Positions 1-8,327 of a DNA stretch of 25,765 bases are shown here, piece after piece (within the stretch, counting starts at the first letter, position 1; each line of letters opens with the position of its first letter). The stretch is from Lentisphaeria bacterium (GTDB lineage: Bacteria; Verrucomicrobiota; Lentisphaeria; Oligosphaerales; Lenti-02): assembly GCA_023145395.1 (NCBI GenBank), contig JAGLDW010000672.1, positions 1 to 25,765 on the forward strand, given 5' to 3'. The notes beneath the pieces are model-generated. The model searched no databases, was not told the origin of the DNA, and saw only the letters and a program-made list of their open reading frames with translations. A program made the position numbers and the translations under genes.

Positions 1-1434
1 CTACCGGCGGTCTGCCAGGAACGCCTTGTAGGCTTTGTAGGCCATGTAGGTGTCGAGTTTGGAGGCCACCTCCCAGGGCGCGTGCATGCTCAGCAGCCCC
101 ACGCCGCAGTCCACCACGTCCATGCCGTAGCGAGCGAGGAACATCGCGATCGTTCCGCCTCCGCCGCCATCCACCTTGCCCAACTCCCCCGTCTGCCAGA
201 CAACCTTGGCCTCGTTGAACACGCGACGCAGGTCCGCCATGAACTCCGCAGAGGCTTCGCTTGAACCGCTCTTGCCTCGGGAGCCAGTGTACTTCGCAAG
301 CACGACGCCTCCGTTCATCTTCGCCGTGTTGTTCGGCGAACTGACATCGGCGTACAACGGGTCATGAAGCATATTCACGTCTGCGGACAACATTCGGGAA
401 CTCTCCAGGCAGCGGCGCAGCGTGAGCCCGGAAAACCCGCCCTCTTCGAGAGCGATCATCTCGGCGATGGAGTTCTCGAAGAACGTCGAGTCCATGCCCG
501 TCGCCCCCACAGACCCGATTTCCTCCTTGTCGCAGAGAAGCACGATAGCCGTGTGCCTGGGCGTTTCCTTGAGATCGAAGAGCGCCTGCAGGCCACCATA
601 GGCGCAAACCCGGTCGTCATGCCCGTACCCCAGGATCATGGACCGATCCAATCCTAGCTCGCGTGCGGGGCCGGCCGGAACCAACTCAAGCTCCGCGCTC
701 GCAAAATCCTCCTCCACGATGCCATAGGTGTCGTGGAGCAGCGAAAGCACGTTTGCCTTCACCTTCTCCTTGGCATCTTTGTCCGTGCTTGGCAGGCTGC
801 CAAAGAGCACATTGAGGCCTTCGCCGGTGATTCCCTCGGAAAGAGTTTTTTTCGCCTGTTCCTTGCCGAGATGCGGCAGCAGGTCCGTGATCACAAACAC
901 GGGGTCGGAAGGATCCTCGCCAATGCTGATTTCCACCTTGTCCCCATTTTGCTTGACCACCACACCATGCAGTGCGAGGGGCATGGCGACCCACTGGTAC
1001 TTTTTGATGCCGCCGTAGTAGTGCGTGTCCAGCAGCGCCAACTCGGCATCCTCGTACAGAGGATAGGGTTTGGCATCCAGACGGGGTGAGTCAATATGTC
1101 CGCCAACGATGTGCAGTCCCGCTTCAAGCGGTTCCTCGCCGACTACGGCCAGCAGTAGGGTCTTCTCGCGGCACCCCCGGTAGATCTTCATACCCGGCTC
1201 AAGGCAGCGCCCCTCCGCCTGTATCTTCTCCAGGCTGACAAACCCTCTCTTCTCTGCCTCGGCCACGGAGATCGCATACGCCTTGCGCTCGGTTTTCGCA
1301 GCGCTGAGAAAGCCGATGTAGTTGCGGCAGTACTCCTCAACCGCTCGTTTCTCGGTCTTCTTCAGAGTCGGCCAGGCATTCTCCCGCTTCCACAACAGGT
1401 CGGGCTTCTTCGGCGTTTTTTTTGCTGGACTCAT
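1..1434 (-). CDS. M18 family metallo-aminopeptidase
   Basis: This 477-residue protein should be a cytosolic dinuclear-zinc exopeptidase that removes N-terminal residues from peptides. Family M18 ligands can be seen in order: GGHIDSPRLD near residues 111-120 (His113), GYGHDDR at 269-275 (metal Asp), CDKEEIGS at 301-308 (the Glu pair), SADVNM at 350-355 (Asp352) and SMHAPWE at 449-455 (His451). The length fits the bacterial aminopeptidase 1 group. The frame stays open 130 codons upstream, but ATG at 1434 is preferred because GGAG lies 8 nt before it and homology-like sequence begins just after. The stop codon is the first three bases of the window, so the gene is complete. A sigma-70-like promoter at 1486-1514 fits this start. 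Codons 4-7 contain a run of eight A. The family is clear; the exact substrate preference (Asp, Lys or other) is not. Confidence 0.93.
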   Translation of the reverse strand: MSPAKKTPKKPDLLWKRENAWPTLKKTEKRAVEEYCRNYIGFLSAAKTERKAYAISVAEAEKRGFVSLEKIQAEGRCLEPGMKIYRGCREKTLLLAVVGEEPLEAGLHIVGGHIDSPRLDAKPYPLYEDAELALLDTHYYGGIKKYQWVAMPLALHGVVVKQNGDKVEISIGEDPSDPVFVITDLLPHLGKEQAKKTLSEGITGEGLNVLFGSLPSTDKDAKEKVKANVLSLLHDTYGIVEEDFASAELELVPAGPARELGLDRSMILGYGHDDRVCAYGGLQALFDLKETPRHTAIVLLCDKEEIGSVGATGMDSTFFENSIAEMIALEEGGFSGLTLRRCLESSRMLSADVNMLHDPLYADVSSPNNTAKMNGGVVLAKYTGSRGKSGSSEASAEFMADLRRVFNEAKVVWQTGELGKVDGGGGGTIAMFLARYGMDVVDCGVGLLSMHAPWEVASKLDTYMAYKAYKAFLADRR

Positions 1435-1465
1435 CAACAGTTCTCCGTCTGAAGGGTCAAGGTGC

Positions 1466-1493
1466 TGGTCATTGGTGTGCGTACTAGTATATT
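1466..1493 (+). promoter_or_regulatory. possible sigma-70-like promoter for tmk-holB
   Basis: TGGTCA at 1466-1471 and TATATT at 1488-1493 are separated by 16 nt, with four and five of six consensus matches. The -10 shares bases with the opposite-strand -10 of the aminopeptidase promoter. It is the best plus-strand candidate in the 117-nt gap but has only moderate quality. Confidence 0.33.
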
Positions 1494-1514
1494 CCAGACC
1501 AAAGACGCAGGCAA
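1486..1514 (-). promoter_or_regulatory. sigma-70-like promoter for the M18 aminopeptidase
   Basis: On the minus strand TTGCCT (1514-1509, four of six matches to TTGACA) is followed after exactly 17 nt by TATACT (1491-1486, five of six matches to TATAAT). Initiation near 1479 would give a leader of about 45 nt before the ATG at 1434. The site overlaps a weaker plus-strand promoter for tmk. Confidence 0.5.
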
Positions 1515-1537
1515 ACCGTACATTGTTTCTCAGCCGC

Positions 1538-1541
1538 GGAG
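1538..1541 (+). promoter_or_regulatory. Shine-Dalgarno supporting the GTG start of tmk
   Basis: GGAG lies 10 nt upstream of the in-frame GTG at 1552. This GTG gives a protein of normal thymidylate kinase length, whereas the ATG at 1462 adds 30 residues unlike the family and would start upstream of the predicted promoter -10. Confidence 0.5.
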
Positions 1542-1551
1542 TTCGCAGATT

Positions 1552-2202
1552 GTGCACAAAGTAGTAGAAGGTGGGTTCTTCGTCACGTTCGAGGGGCCGG
1601 AGGGCTCGGGAAAGAGCACGCAAATCAGCCTTTTGGGCGATGCCCTGACCACACAGGGGATTGATGTGCTGCGACTCCGCGAACCCGGCGGCACACCGCT
1701 CGGAGAGGGCCTGCGCGCTCTGATTCTGGCTTCCGAGGCGCCGGACAGCATGGCAGCAGAGACGGAATTGCTTCTCTTTGGCGCCAGCCGCGCCCAGCTG
1801 ATGCACCAGCGAATTCTCCCCCACTTGGCAAAGGGAGGCGTGGTTCTATGCGACCGCTTCGCCGATTCCACCACTGCCTACCAGGGCTATGGGCGAAGCC
1901 TGGATGCGGAGTTCATCGAGCGCATGCACGAGTTTACGGTCCAAGGCCGCTGGCCCGATCTGACTTTCCTGCTCGATCTCACTGTGGAGGAGGGATTTCA
2001 GCGGGTTTTCCTGCGCAACGGAAACAAGGAGCATGCGGATCGCATCGAGGCCGAGTCCCGCGCCTTTCACGAACGCGTCCGCAAGGGATACCTCGACCTC
2101 GCTAGAATCCACCCGAAGCGCTTCCGCGTACTGGATGCGACGCGCTCGACGGAAACCATCCACAAGCGGATCATGGAGATGCTGACCGATGCGATTGGCT
2201 GA
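1552..2202 (+). CDS. tmk: Thymidylate kinase (dTMP kinase)
   Basis: Phosphorylates dTMP to dTDP with ATP in the cytosol, the step before dTTP for DNA synthesis. With the GTG start the product is 216 residues, normal for Tmk. Visible motifs are the P-loop GPEGSGKS (15-22), the dTMP-contacting LREPGGTPLGEGLR, the CDRFADSTTAYQGYGR segment with the DR dipeptide and base-contacting residues, and the C-terminal lid and helix region (NKEHADRIEAESRAFHERV). The open frame reaches back to 1462, but the upstream part has no family likeness. The last 14 bases overlap holB, the next gene, which suggests translational coupling; tmk-holB is a common bacterial pair. Confidence 0.95.
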   Translation: MHKVVEGGFFVTFEGPEGSGKSTQISLLGDALTTQGIDVLRLREPGGTPLGEGLRALILASEAPDSMAAETELLLFGASRAQLMHQRILPHLAKGGVVLCDRFADSTTAYQGYGRSLDAEFIERMHEFTVQGRWPDLTFLLDLTVEEGFQRVFLRNGNKEHADRIEAESRAFHERVRKGYLDLARIHPKRFRVLDATRSTETIHKRIMEMLTDAIG

Positions 2203-3244
2203 CTTCAAAGATGATTTTCCGGCTCTCTGCGACCGGCTGGGGCAGGCCGCCGTCAAGGGGCGCATCGGCCAGGCATACCTCTTCGTTGGCGACAACGCGG
2301 AGTTCCTCTCCCGTTTCACGGATGCCTGGGCACAGGTCTGCGCCTGCCTGAACCGCACGCCCAAGGGCGACGCGTGTGGCGCCTGCCGCCCCTGCCAGCT
2401 TTTTGAGAAAGGATCCTATGCGGAACGGCAGATCCTGCGCCCCGAGTCCAAGAGCCGGCAGATTCTCATTGACGACGTGAGAGAGTTTGAGCATCAGCTT
2501 GGTCTCTCCGCCACGGACGGAATGCTCAAGATTGGTGTGATTGCCGACGCCGAATGCCTTGGAGAGCAAGCGCAGAACGCATTTCTGAAGACGCTCGAGG
2601 AGCCCCATGCCGGCACGCTCCTGCTGCTGCACACGACGCAAGCCCGTCGTCTTCTTCCCACGATCCGTTCGCGGTGCCAGATTGTCTCGCTTTTGCACAA
2701 TCGGCGGTGCTACCCCCTGGCGCTCGCCCACGGCCTCTTCCCCGAACTCGCCCGTCTGCGGCACAATGCGGGGGCGGCTGTGGCGTTGTCCGTCATGGCC
2801 CACATCACTGAGATGTTCGCAAGTCTGCGTGCGTCCGCGGAGCATGAGGTGGGGGAGGACGAGGATGAACGCTGGGAGCAGATCGTGGAGGCGGACGCCG
2901 CCTTGGGAAAGCGCCTTGGGGAGCTGCGTGCGGCGCGGATCGAGGCGGAGTATCGCCGCCAGCGAGACGAAGTGCTCGACGCCATCCACACCTGGTTCCT
3001 GCAGCAGTCTCTACGTGCGGCTGGAGTCGCGGACGGCGATGTGCCGCATCCCGAAATGCTGCAGGATCTGCCGGATGAACTCCGTGCCGCGCCGTCGGCC
3101 AACGAGGTGGAGGAGTCGCTACAGCTTACGGATGAGCTTCTTCGCTGCATGGCCACAAACGCCCCGGAGGAGCTGGTCGTGGAGACGTTCTGCCTGTCCG
3201 TCGCGCGAATACGCGGAAAGCGAACGGTGAGGAGAGAAAGGTAG
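2189..3244 (+). CDS. holB: DNA polymerase III delta-prime subunit
   Basis: A 351-residue subunit of the clamp-loader complex that loads the beta sliding clamp on DNA. The AAA+ fold is recognisable: AYLFVGDNAEF (29-39) sits where a Walker A loop would be, but lacks the GxxGxGK(S/T) pattern, as expected for delta-prime, which does not bind ATP productively. A Cys cluster (C51/C53, C63, C66, C69) matches the zinc module. EQAQNAFLKTLEEP (126-139) is the conserved helix, and the SRC motif is at 161-163. The C-terminal third is divergent and rich in charged helices. The ATG at 2189 lies inside the end of tmk. Downstream, it converges with a minus-strand gene 44 nt away. Confidence 0.92.
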   Translation: MRLADFKDDFPALCDRLGQAAVKGRIGQAYLFVGDNAEFLSRFTDAWAQVCACLNRTPKGDACGACRPCQLFEKGSYAERQILRPESKSRQILIDDVREFEHQLGLSATDGMLKIGVIADAECLGEQAQNAFLKTLEEPHAGTLLLLHTTQARRLLPTIRSRCQIVSLLHNRRCYPLALAHGLFPELARLRHNAGAAVALSVMAHITEMFASLRASAEHEVGEDEDERWEQIVEADAALGKRLGELRAARIEAEYRRQRDEVLDAIHTWFLQQSLRAAGVADGDVPHPEMLQDLPDELRAAPSANEVEESLQLTDELLRCMATNAPEELVVETFCLSVARIRGKRTVRRER

Positions 3245-3288
3245 CCGGACGCATTCTCGGTCCGGACGAAGGAAGCGGGACGCTCCCT

Positions 3289-3873
3289 CTACTTTGCTGG
3301 TTTCTTGGGCGTGATCTTCAGCGTAAGCTCATCGAACTGCTTTAGCAGCGCCTTGTGCTCACTACGGGCTTTCGCATAGTAGTTGTTGGGCACCGCGCCC
3401 ACGCCTATCTTGGGCGTCGTGCCCGGTTTGGGCTTGTTGCCTGCCAGCTCGGAAGCCGCAGGCTTCATCATGTCGTGCGTATTCACGGTACCATTGCGAA
3501 TGGCGTCACGCATCTTTGCCCATTTGCCCATCTCGGTCAGGAGACCCGACATCTCGGTGTACGTCTTTCCCAGCCAGTCATAGCGCGCTTTCTGGGCCTT
3601 GCTGGTCGGTTTCTGCCGCGAGATGGTGACGGCATAGCCCTGAAAAAAACGAGCATAGCGGGTGTACATCTGATACGGCGTCTTGCTGCCGCGGATAATG
3701 CCGCTAATCTCGCCGGCCAGGACATGCGGGGGCTTCAGGGGCTTCTTCTTGGCGGATGCCTGCTGCCCGTGGGCGGGAACCGACAGGCACAGAAGCAGAG
3801 TTGCCGCCGTGAACGGGAGAAGCCTGGACGCACGGTGCGCCCAGGCCTTTCTGATGGTTGTGTCGCTATTCAT
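3289..3873 (-). CDS. Small secreted protein of unknown function, coupled to gspK
   Basis: I do not recognise this 194-residue protein. The chosen ATG at 3873 gives an N-terminus with a basic region (TIRKAWAHRASR), a hydrophobic core (LLPFTAATLLLCLSV) and PAHGQQ, a good Sec signal peptide with cleavage after about residue 38. The mature part is rich in Lys, Ala and Thr, and begins and ends with basic Pro-Lys stretches (KKKPLKPPH and TPKKPAK). It looks mostly helical with no Cys. The ATG overlaps the last 8 nt of gspK, and no clear ribosome site precedes it, so translation is probably coupled to gspK. A role with the pseudopilus tip, as a substrate or periplasmic helper, is inference from position only. 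The open frame extends 22 codons upstream inside gspK, but that would lose the signal peptide position. Confidence 0.8.
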   Translation of the reverse strand: MNSDTTIRKAWAHRASRLLPFTAATLLLCLSVPAHGQQASAKKKPLKPPHVLAGEISGIIRGSKTPYQMYTRYARFFQGYAVTISRQKPTSKAQKARYDWLGKTYTEMSGLLTEMGKWAKMRDAIRNGTVNTHDMMKPAASELAGNKPKPGTTPKIGVGAVPNNYYAKARSEHKALLKQFDELTLKITPKKPAK

Positions 3874-6800
3874 TGAGGAATTCGATCCGTTCCACTTTCG
3901 TGCGATTTGTGAAGGCATCGCGATACACCGTGGCCACAAGCTTTCTTTCCGCCACGATCTTGTCGATGTACCTCACTACCTTACCATCCTTGTAGACAAC
4001 GTCCAGTTCGCCATAGGATGCAACCTTGTTTTCCCCATCCGATAGGTAGGGAACTCCAGCGACGTCTTTGATGGCCTGGGCCGTCACGAGCACCGTGAAG
4101 TAGTTCTGCCTGGTGGTCAGTTTCTCGACGAGCAACGTAGCGACACGCTCCGCGACAATATCCTGGGTCGCGTCAGTGGGGGTCAGCTCAGAGATCGCGC
4201 CGAACACTTCGCCGATGTTGGTGAACGTCACGCCTTGGGCGCGCTTCGCAAGGATTGCGTCCGCAGCCGCTTCCGGGTCCGGCACAACACCCGTGAACAG
4301 CGCCTTCAGGACGGCTGGCTGCAGCGTGTTGATATTCACCTTTCCACGGGTCTGGCTACCAGTCCCGATCTTGAACAGGTCGAGGATTTTGGCGTCGTGC
4401 TGGTCCTCGTCCGCCGTGCTTGCGGACCAAAGACGCAGGGACTGCAGAGGAATGTAGGAGTGGACCCGGCCGATTTCTCCCACGCGAGCCACACCACTGT
4501 TCTTGACATCGATGTTGGAGTAGGGGTTGCTCGCGTATCCGTTGATGATATCGCCGACCCCTGTGGGCTCCAGCGCGGCGCCGACTGTGAGTGTCCCGTC
4601 TGCGGGAACAACAGTCCAGAAGAGATGGAAGTCGGGCGCGTTCGAGCCGCGGTCGTTCATCAGCGGATCCACGGCGGTGGCGCTGGCGTAGAACATCTCG
4701 TCCGCGTACTGCAGGTCGGGGGATCCCCATTGGGCGAGGAAGGAGCCACTCACGGGGACCTTGTCCGCGATGGCACCCAGATTGTCGGTCACGGTAACAC
4801 TGATGATGCGTGCCAGGCTAATCGTGTACCCGTCCAGGGCAGGATTCGCACCGCGGTCAAAGGCGCCCATGAGCGTCAGCCACTCGTCATCGGAGAACGT
4901 GCTATTCCAAAGCAATGTCCCGCCATCCACATTGGCTGCCGTGTCCAGGACGATATCACGGGTTCCCTGATAGGTGAAAGACGCGCCCGTGACCCCCGTC
5001 ACTGACATCAGGTAGCGCACGGTAACATTGGTGGGGGCATGCGAGACCTGGAAGTCGATCTCGAAGGGGTGGAACAACTCCACCTTGAATCCCGCGCAGA
5101 CCTTCAGGTTGTTGCCCTCGTCTCCCGCGTCGGGATCGTTGTCGGGGTTGGTGCCCGGATCCACTGTCTCCTCGACGGTCTCGAAGTAGGTCTGGTTGTT
5201 CTCCACCACGGTCACATTATCGCCTTCCATCCCAATCCACCAACGCCCCATCGCCTTGCCATTCGTATACCTGTCATTGTAGAGATGGACCTGCATGTCT
5301 CCGGTGAAATCATAGGTCGTGGAATTCTGCAGCGGAAACACCACACCATTGAGCATGAGAGTGTTGTTGTTCGCGTTGCCTTTGGGGCGGACGTGCATTG
5401 CGGTGATGGGACCCGTGTAGCCTTCGCCATATTGATGCAAATCATCACGAGTTCTCAAGGTGGCGCTATTCAGCGTGATGGAGAACTCGTCGTGATTGTT
5501 CGGATTGATGTTGCAGAGTCCCTGCGCCGCGAACTTGGTGATCGTGGTCGTCGTGTTGCTCTCGCCTGTCCCGGTCATGTTCAGGAGCAGAACCACATCC
5601 TGGAAGTCCTGGCCTGCATAGCTGCTTGTCGTATTGGTCTCGAACAGGTAGATGGCCTGGTTGGGTTGTAGGGAGATCACGCCGTCGCTGATATAGTCCT
5701 GCATGAAATAGGCGGCATCTTCCTGGTTGTCTGTGTTGGCGGTGACGGTGGGGACGGGATCCCCGTCGCGCAGCACCCGGACCCGGTCGGTGTTCTGGTC
5801 GGAGGACAGGCTGCAGAACTTGGACCACTGGTTGTTGACTTCCCAGTAGAAATTGCAGTCCAAGGAGATCGCTGTGCCAGCGGGGAAGGTTCCCGGTACA
5901 TCGAAGGTGCGGGGGTTGTTGCCATCGTTGATATCGCTGTTGTTAACCTGAGGCGTATTGTTGGGTTCGAAATCGCCCCAGGGCTCGAAGGTCTCCGAGC
6001 CAACATTGAGCTGGGTGGTGATGGGGCACCAGTATAGAAACTGCGGCGGGTCGTAGCCGAAGTTGTATACGCCCAACTGCGCGCCGAGCACTGTGGCGCT
6101 CACGGTGTACTCGACCCCGGGAACGACCTCGCCAGCCACGACCTCGAAGGGGACGTCGTCGGACCCGCCACCGGAACCGTCCGTGCTGCCCGACCCCGTG
6201 CTGCCACCGCTGACCGTGACATCGGACTGGACGCGCATGGTCACTTGGGAGATGCCCCAGTTGCGTTCGACGCCGTGCAGATCCATGGAGCCACTGCTCG
6301 TGCCAAGATGCACCTGCCCATCGTTGCCCACGTATACTGTGGTGGGGATGCTATCCGCATCGATGTAGTCGACTAGGTTCACAGCCACCTGCGCGGCGAC
6401 GGCGCAACGGGCGCGGTTGGTGCGCTCGGGCTCTGCATACTGGGAGAAAGCCGCCATCTTCCAGTTGTTGAACCAGTCGGCATTATCCAAGGATTTGAGC
6501 CAGGCGCAGTCGTCCTGCCCCACGTCTCCCGAACCGAACTCCTGGGCGGCGCCCACGAAAAGCTGATATGGCTTGCTGGCGTCGGTGATCGCGACCATGT
6601 TGAGACGGTCGGCGTCTTCGCCTATGTCCCACTTCCCATCGTTGTTGCGGTCGCGCCAGAAGCGCTCCACGTCAAAGCTGGAGGTGGTCAGAGTGCGGGC
6701 GCAGAGTTCGGCTTCCGCCTGGCTCATCTCCACGCCTTTGATAAGATGGCCCAAGGAGAACCAGCGTCCCACTTCGGGCAGCACACCGGTCTGCACATTG

Positions 6801-7474
6801 TCCTGGGTGTCGCTGGGACGGAACCGGTCTGTATTGGAAAAACCCAGATCTCCAAGGTCGATTTCCTCGGTGGAGAAACCAGTTTTCGGCTCGTCGCCGT
6901 CCTCCTCCGCTCCTTCTGCGCCATCCTCGTCAAATACGCGGGAGACCACTGCGGCCGGATCGATCTTTCCAGAGTCGTCAAGCACGACGAATGCGTACCT
7001 ACCGGTCAGCACGGTTTCGTTCGTGCCGTTCTTGTACTGCTTGGTCTTGATGGGAATCCAGCTCGCTGCTCCATCAACTGTGGCTTCCGGGGTGACCTGA
7101 AGACCATTGATATTCATGCAAAGCGCCTGCTTGATATCGGCTTGGATATCTCCGGAGCTGCCGTACGGATTCCGGCTGGCAAGAACGCGCTGTCCATGCC
7201 AGGCGCTGCTCTCGCTGGGAGTGATGAAATTGTCGGCGGGGTACAAGCTCAGTCCGTCGCCAGCGCAGACCTGCTGCACGGCCCGCTGCACGGCGGACTC
7301 CGCGAGGAGCTGCACGCGAACACTCGCCGTGTTCATGCTGCTCGCCTTGCGCTCGGCGTTCGAGGTGATGGCCATGGTCAGCATGATCACCATCATCAGA
7401 CAGAGGAAGCCTAGTGTCAGGATCAGAGTCATCCCGCTCTCGTGTCGATTCCCATTGCCAGTGTGCGCACTCAT
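3866..7474 (-). CDS. gspK: Giant GspK-like minor pseudopilin (about 1202 residues)
   Basis: Likely tip subunit of a T2SS-type pseudopilus. The N-terminus has a prepilin leader ending in Gly14, then MTLILTLGFLCLMMVIM, a membrane helix with no Glu at mature position 5, a known trait of GspK. Next comes GRYAFVVLDDSGKIDPAA, like the GspK core entry, and an acidic loop DRNNDGKWDIGED (DNA 6614-6652) that resembles a calcium-binding loop. The C-terminus (about 1044-1140) has GKVNINTLQPAVLKALF and then an A-I-x-x-K-R/F-x-x-I pattern and NYFTVLVTAQA, the usual GspK helical domain. Between them lie about 600 extra residues, opened by a Gly/Ser linker (DNA about 6155-6214), rich in Asn, Thr and Asp and beta-like. 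Usual GspK is about 300-350 residues. ATG 7474 is chosen because AGGAG lies 8 nt upstream; the frame is open to 7606. Confidence 0.85.
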   Translation of the reverse strand: MSAHTGNGNRHESGMTLILTLGFLCLMMVIMLTMAITSNAERKASSMNTASVRVQLLAESAVQRAVQQVCAGDGLSLYPADNFITPSESSAWHGQRVLASRNPYGSSGDIQADIKQALCMNINGLQVTPEATVDGAASWIPIKTKQYKNGTNETVLTGRYAFVVLDDSGKIDPAAVVSRVFDEDGAEGAEEDGDEPKTGFSTEEIDLGDLGFSNTDRFRPSDTQDNVQTGVLPEVGRWFSLGHLIKGVEMSQAEAELCARTLTTSSFDVERFWRDRNNDGKWDIGEDADRLNMVAITDASKPYQLFVGAAQEFGSGDVGQDDCAWLKSLDNADWFNNWKMAAFSQYAEPERTNRARCAVAAQVAVNLVDYIDADSIPTTVYVGNDGQVHLGTSSGSMDLHGVERNWGISQVTMRVQSDVTVSGGSTGSGSTDGSGGGSDDVPFEVVAGEVVPGVEYTVSATVLGAQLGVYNFGYDPPQFLYWCPITTQLNVGSETFEPWGDFEPNNTPQVNNSDINDGNNPRTFDVPGTFPAGTAISLDCNFYWEVNNQWSKFCSLSSDQNTDRVRVLRDGDPVPTVTANTDNQEDAAYFMQDYISDGVISLQPNQAIYLFETNTTSSYAGQDFQDVVLLLNMTGTGESNTTTTITKFAAQGLCNINPNNHDEFSITLNSATLRTRDDLHQYGEGYTGPITAMHVRPKGNANNNTLMLNGVVFPLQNSTTYDFTGDMQVHLYNDRYTNGKAMGRWWIGMEGDNVTVVENNQTYFETVEETVDPGTNPDNDPDAGDEGNNLKVCAGFKVELFHPFEIDFQVSHAPTNVTVRYLMSVTGVTGASFTYQGTRDIVLDTAANVDGGTLLWNSTFSDDEWLTLMGAFDRGANPALDGYTISLARIISVTVTDNLGAIADKVPVSGSFLAQWGSPDLQYADEMFYASATAVDPLMNDRGSNAPDFHLFWTVVPADGTLTVGAALEPTGVGDIINGYASNPYSNIDVKNSGVARVGEIGRVHSYIPLQSLRLWSASTADEDQHDAKILDLFKIGTGSQTRGKVNINTLQPAVLKALFTGVVPDPEAAADAILAKRAQGVTFTNIGEVFGAISELTPTDATQDIVAERVATLLVEKLTTRQNYFTVLVTAQAIKDVAGVPYLSDGENKVASYGELDVVYKDGKVVRYIDKIVAERKLVATVYRDAFTNRTKVERIEFLNE

Positions 7475-7646
7475 CGTTCGTTCTCCTCGTTTTCCTGTAT
7501 CTGGTTGGCTATTGTCAAACATTGTTCTTCTAGCTCCTTCCGAGTTCCCTTGGTGTCCTATCGCCTCTCTGCGAGTTTTGTTCGAGCATTTTCGACATTG
7601 TGTCATGTAGCATTTTTCATGCCAGCAAAAAAAACAAGCTCTCGCA
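7475..7646 (-). other. Non-coding spacer between gspJ and gspK
   Basis: A 172-nt gap inside the operon with no credible gene. Just after the gspJ stop the transcript would carry eight U in a row (7634-7627), then a small hairpin GCAT-GAAAA-ATGC (about 7608-7620). No strong stem precedes the U run. TTGACA occurs at 7518-7513 on the minus strand but has no -10 at the right distance. Confidence 0.45.
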
Positions 7647-8327
7647 TCAACCCGATGGCTGCAGGGAAATCACACGTCGGAACGTACGCGCATACTTCCT
7701 TCTGATCTCCTCCCGCTTCGCCTCGGGAAGCGTCTCGAGCAGGACTCGGCTCTTGGAGTCGATGAGGGTCATCTCGACCCCCACGAGGGCGGGCATCGAG
7801 ACGGCGTTGTTCGGAGGGTATGGGGTCAGGTTGCTGGTATAGCAGGTGAACTTGAGCGCGAGCACATTGCCGAGAACCGTCTGGTACCCGTATTGGTCTG
7901 CGGCGGCGTCACGATCCCCATAGACATTCCAGGCTGAGTTCGAGTCGTCCACAAAGGCGCGCTGTAGTTGGTTGTTCTCCAACCTGTAGCCGATCTCGAG
8001 GAGAGAGGATTTGGCCTCGGGGGATCCTTCGGAGGCGGACACGAACCACAACTGCGACGAGCTGGGCTGATGGAATCGTATGTCCAGGCCGGGCATGTCG
8101 TTCTCCCGGGCGATGGCGCCCTGGAGGTCCTTGGCGATCAGCCCGAAGGCGATGCGCGACTCGTCCGCCAGCACCACGCCCTTGAGCGTGTGGTTGTAGG
8201 CATTCTGCATGTTCGCAAAAAAACGGAACAGCATGAGCATGAGAATGGAGAGCAGACCGACCGTCACGAGCATTTCAAGCAGCGTGAACGAGCGGCGCCG
8301 TCTTCGTGGATTTCTCATTTTTGACAT
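7647..8327 (-). CDS. gspJ: GspJ-like minor pseudopilin
   Basis: A 226-residue type II secretion minor pseudopilin, expected to be processed by prepilin peptidase and to join the pseudopilus tip with GspI and GspK. The N-terminus has five Arg then SFTLLEMLVTVGLLSILMLM: a basic leader, Phe14 as first mature residue, Glu18 at mature position 5 and a hydrophobic helix. The residue before cleavage is Ser13, not the usual Gly. The rest has GspJ features: ADESRIAFGLIAKDLQGAI, then a beta-rich half and a statement-like C-terminus TLPEAKREEIRRKYARTFRRVISL. ATG 8327 has GAGG about 9 nt upstream; a second ATG three codons on is also possible. Identity as J rather than another minor pseudopilin rests on size, the DLxxA segment and the I-J-K order. 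Confidence 0.82.
   Translation of the reverse strand: MSKMRNPRRRRRSFTLLEMLVTVGLLSILMLMLFRFFANMQNAYNHTLKGVVLADESRIAFGLIAKDLQGAIARENDMPGLDIRFHQPSSSQLWFVSASEGSPEAKSSLLEIGYRLENNQLQRAFVDDSNSAWNVYGDRDAAADQYGYQTVLGNVLALKFTCYTSNLTPYPPNNAVSMPALVGVEMTLIDSKSRVLLETLPEAKREEIRRKYARTFRRVISLQPSG

Noticed and set aside
1498..1512. 15-nt match GACCAAAGACGCAGG shared with about 4424-4438
   Set aside because: A single match of this length is near chance expectation for a window of this size; the contexts (promoter region and gspK) do not match otherwise.
3245..3265. 6-bp stem (CCGGAC/GTCCGG) between the convergent holB and small secreted-protein genes
   Set aside because: Its position fits a terminator, but the stem is short, the loop is 9 nt and no T run follows on either strand.
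7490..7518. Perfect TTGACA on the minus strand upstream of gspK as a promoter
   Set aside because: The sequence 16-18 nt downstream is purine-rich with no -10-like hexamer, and gspK is probably read from upstream.
7627..7634. U8 run just after gspJ as an intrinsic terminator
   Set aside because: No stable stem precedes it in the minus-strand transcript, and gspK must be expressed with gspI and gspJ.
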